Shown here: positions 5,116 through 6,834 of the stretch, one piece after another
How positions within the stretch are numbered: the stretch's first letter is position 1
Layout of the letters: each line of letters opens with the position of its first letter
Origin: DATBDM01 sp036269915
GTDB lineage: Bacteria; Actinomycetota; Thermoleophilia; Solirubrobacterales; Solirubrobacteraceae
Direction of reading: 5' to 3'
DNA: 6,834 nt
Assembly (NCBI GenBank): GCA_036269915.1
Contig: DATBDM010000218.1
Coordinates: forward strand, 1-6,834
Notes under the pieces: generated by a model
Databases searched by the model: none
The model's input: only the letters and a program-made list of their open reading frames with translations
Told to the model about the DNA's origin: nothing
Position numbers and translations under genes: made by a program

Positions 5116-6663
5116 TTGCGGACCAGAGCACTCGGAACAGTCGCGGCGGTGGCCGCCGCCGGCCTGATCATCGCGCCCGGCGCGTCGGCCGCGCCGTCCG
5201 GTCTCGGCGCCCTGCGGCTCAAGGGCGCGACCCGCACCGGGACCCTCCAGCGCGCGCACGTCCCCGTCACGCTCAGCCTGAAGCCGCGCCACGCGGGGGC
5301 GCTGAAGGCGGCGGCCGCCCGCGGAGGCGGCCTGAAGCCGGGCGCGTTCAACCGCCGCTTCGCGCCGTCGAAGGCGACCGTCTCGCTCGTCCGCACGTGG
5401 GCACGCTCGCGCGGGATGCGCGTCAGCTCGGTCTCGGCGAACCGCCTGCTCGTCCGCGTGACCGGGTCTTCGACCCACGTCTCGCGTGCGTTCGACACAC
5501 GCCTGCGCACCTACCGTGCCGGCGGCAGGCGCTTCTTCGCCCCCGGTCGTCCGGCGTCGCTCCCACGGCGGGTCGGGACGCGCACGGACGCCGTGCTCGG
5601 CCTTTCGAACCTCGGCCGCGTGCGCCACGACCAGCTCCCCTCGCTGGGGACCCCGACGACCTACGGGCCGAAGGACCTCGCCGCGCTCTACAACGCACCG
5701 GCGTCGGCGACCGGCGCCGGCCAGCACGTCGCGGTCATCGCCGAGGGCGACCTCACGCAGCCGCGCAAGGACCTCGTGACCTTCGAGGACACCAACGGCC
5801 TGCCGCACGTCTCCTGGAACCAGATCCAGGTCGGCGCCGCGTCGAGCGACACCTCCGGCTCGGACGAGTGGGACCTCGACACGCAGTACTCGACCGGCCT
5901 GGCGCCGGACGTGTCCCAGCTCGACGTCTACGACGGCGCATCGCTGTCCAACGACGACATCCTCGCCACGATCAACCGCTGGGTCACCGACGACCAGAGC
6001 CGCCAGGGCAGCTTCTCGGCCGGCGAGTGCGAGGTGCTCGCCTTCGCCACGGGCTTCACCGACTCGCTCGACGTCGTCCTGCAGCAGGCCGCCGCGCAGG
6101 GGCAGACGCTGTTCCTCTCGAGCGGCGACACCGGCGTCTTCTGCTCGGCCGTGGTCGGCGTCAACGGCGTCCCGGCCGGCGTCCCGAGCGTGGAGTACCC
6201 GGCGTCGAGCCCCGGCGCGATCGGCGTCGGCGGCACGACCGTGCTCGGCCCCGGCCCCAGCGAGATCGCGTGGTACGCGGGCGGCGGCGGCTCGAGCTTC
6301 GTCGAGCCCACCCCGTCGTGGCAGGCGTCCGCCGGCGGCTCGTTCCTCGGCGTGCAGCGCGGCGTCCCGGACGTCGCCCTCGACGCGGACCCGGTCTCGG
6401 GCTACGAGGTGATCGTCGACGGCCAGCAGGAGGTCATCGGCGGCACGAGCGCCAGCGCCCCCGCCTGGCAGGGCATCTGGGCCCGCACGCAGAGCGCCAA
6501 GGGTGGCGCGCTCGGCTTCGCCGGACCGGTGATCTACGGCGAGCCGGCGAGCGCGTTCAACGACATCGTCCTCGGCGCCAACGGCGCGCCCGCGACGCCG
6601 GGCTGGGACTACACCACGGGGCGCGGCACGCCGGACGTCAGCGCCTTGATCGCGGGCGCCTAG
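5116..6663 (+). CDS. Secreted sedolisin (S53, kumamolisin-type) serine-carboxyl protease precursor (515 aa)
   Basis: An exported endopeptidase of a family usually active at acid pH. A signal peptide spans 1-25, from an RTR start through a hydrophobic core to the cleavage site ASA-AP. A pro-kumamolisin activation domain spans about 45-166, including VPVTLSLKP, SANRLLVRVTG, the AFDTRLRTYR segment and VLGLSNL. The catalytic domain begins near 182 (YGPKDLAALYNAP). The set is complete: Glu251 and Asp255 in EWDLD, oxyanion Asp338 in SSGDTG, and nucleophile Ser445 in GGTSASAP. The C-terminal calcium site looks intact (FNDI with Asp483, and GRGTPD at the end). Cys305 and Cys343 are the only cysteines and may form a disulfide. 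The TTG at 5116 is chosen for its Shine-Dalgarno and signal peptide; ATG at 5071 would add 15 charged residues with no Shine-Dalgarno. A hairpin follows 18 bases after the stop. Confidence 0.95.
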   Translation: MRTRALGTVAAVAAAGLIIAPGASAAPSGLGALRLKGATRTGTLQRAHVPVTLSLKPRHAGALKAAAARGGGLKPGAFNRRFAPSKATVSLVRTWARSRGMRVSSVSANRLLVRVTGSSTHVSRAFDTRLRTYRAGGRRFFAPGRPASLPRRVGTRTDAVLGLSNLGRVRHDQLPSLGTPTTYGPKDLAALYNAPASATGAGQHVAVIAEGDLTQPRKDLVTFEDTNGLPHVSWNQIQVGAASSDTSGSDEWDLDTQYSTGLAPDVSQLDVYDGASLSNDDILATINRWVTDDQSRQGSFSAGECEVLAFATGFTDSLDVVLQQAAAQGQTLFLSSGDTGVFCSAVVGVNGVPAGVPSVEYPASSPGAIGVGGTTVLGPGPSEIAWYAGGGGSSFVEPTPSWQASAGGSFLGVQRGVPDVALDADPVSGYEVIVDGQQEVIGGTSASAPAWQGIWARTQSAKGGALGFAGPVIYGEPASAFNDIVLGANGAPATPGWDYTTGRGTPDVSALIAGA

Positions 6664-6681
6664 AGGTTCAGGCGCTGGTTG

Positions 6682-6726
6682 CGGGAACCCTGGCGACGCC
6701 GTCCGCGGCGTCGCCTAGGGTTCTCG
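6682..6726 (+). terminator. Long hairpin after the sedolisin gene, probable terminator
   Basis: GGCGACGCC (6692-6700) pairs exactly with GGCGTCGCC (6707-6715) around a 6-base loop. After one unpaired T at 6716 the stem continues: GAACCCT (6685-6691) with AGGGTTC (6717-6723), then a G-T wobble and two more pairs out to 6682 and 6726. The total is 19 pairs with one bulge. Only a short pyrimidine stretch follows. Its size and place point to termination, though it could also act as an operator for the next gene. Confidence 0.7.
6716..6721 (+). promoter_or_regulatory. Putative -10 hexamer of the right-edge gene
   Basis: TAGGGT fits TANNNT and lies 9 bases before the ATG at 6731, so the message would be leaderless or nearly so. 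It falls within the descending arm of the hairpin after the sedolisin gene. No Shine-Dalgarno precedes the ATG. The call rests on pattern and spacing. Confidence 0.4.
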
Positions 6727-6730
6727 TTCC

Positions 6731-6834
6731 ATGTCGCCGACGGCCACGCTCACCGAGCACCGCCCGCTTCTCGGGCACCATCCCGTCGGCGCCTCGACGG
6801 GCTACCTGCACGCCGATCGCGGCGACTGGGAGCG
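6731..6834 (+). CDS. Unidentified protein, N-terminal 34 residues only (runs off the right edge)
   Basis: The frame from the ATG at 6731 is open to the edge and begins MSPTATLTEHRPLLGHHPVG, followed by a segment ending YLHADRGDWE. The codon use suits the window, the gene starts just after a terminator hairpin, and a TANNNT hexamer sits 9 bases upstream, all of which support a true start. There is no signal peptide. The HHPVGASTGY segment faintly recalls the first strand of TIM-barrel sugar isomerase/epimerase-like proteins, but that is a weak impression from too little sequence and should not be used as a function. Confidence 0.6.
   Translation, partial: MSPTATLTEHRPLLGHHPVGASTGYLHADRGDWE

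Overview
The window is very GC-rich with strongly G/C-biased third codon positions, so long antisense open frames are common. Several starts look leaderless: a TANNNT hexamer sits 7-9 bases before an ATG. There are also GTG and TTG starts. Together with the gene families present, this suggests a high-GC actinobacterium. A soil lineage of the Thermoleophilia/Solirubrobacterales type is my best guess, but it rests on general style and not on a marker gene. No rRNA, tRNA, CRISPR array, insertion sequence or phage gene was seen. The region reads as ordinary chromosome and I do not see a convincing undescribed multi-gene system.

Layout, left to right. (1) 1-479, minus: 5' part of an alpha/beta hydrolase that runs off the left edge. 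(2) 480-504: a 25-base divergent intergenic space with two back-to-back TANNNT hexamers sharing one TA step, placed so that both flanking genes could be leaderless. (3) 505-1359, plus: GNAT-family acetyltransferase, followed after 44 bases by (4) 1404-2282, plus: a classical SDR oxidoreductase with a strong Shine-Dalgarno; the two are probably co-transcribed. (5) 2271-3149, minus: a haloalkane-dehalogenase-like alpha/beta hydrolase that converges on the SDR gene with a 12-base overlap. It is coupled by a TAGTG stop/start overlap to (6) 3149 to about 4624, minus: a membrane-anchored or secreted cell-wall hydrolase joining a lytic transglycosylase domain to an M15/VanY-like domain.

(7) 4689-4946, plus: an 85-residue Lys/Ala-rich, single-membrane-segment protein, ending in a hairpin around its stop codon and a strong terminator. 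(8) 5000-5115: a structured leader and Shine-Dalgarno for (9) 5116-6663, plus: a complete secreted sedolisin (S53) serine-carboxyl protease with signal peptide, pro-domain and full catalytic set. (10) 6682-6726: a long interrupted hairpin, probably the sedolisin terminator, whose descending arm also carries the likely -10 hexamer of (11) 6731-end, plus: an unidentified gene cut by the right edge.

Functionally, the right half is about the cell envelope and outside of the cell: a wall hydrolase, a small basic membrane protein and an exported acid-type protease. The left half holds soluble metabolic enzymes. No shared pathway is evident. The most useful observations are the fused wall hydrolase, the interlocked divergent promoter, the terminator that overlaps a promoter, and the small basic membrane protein.
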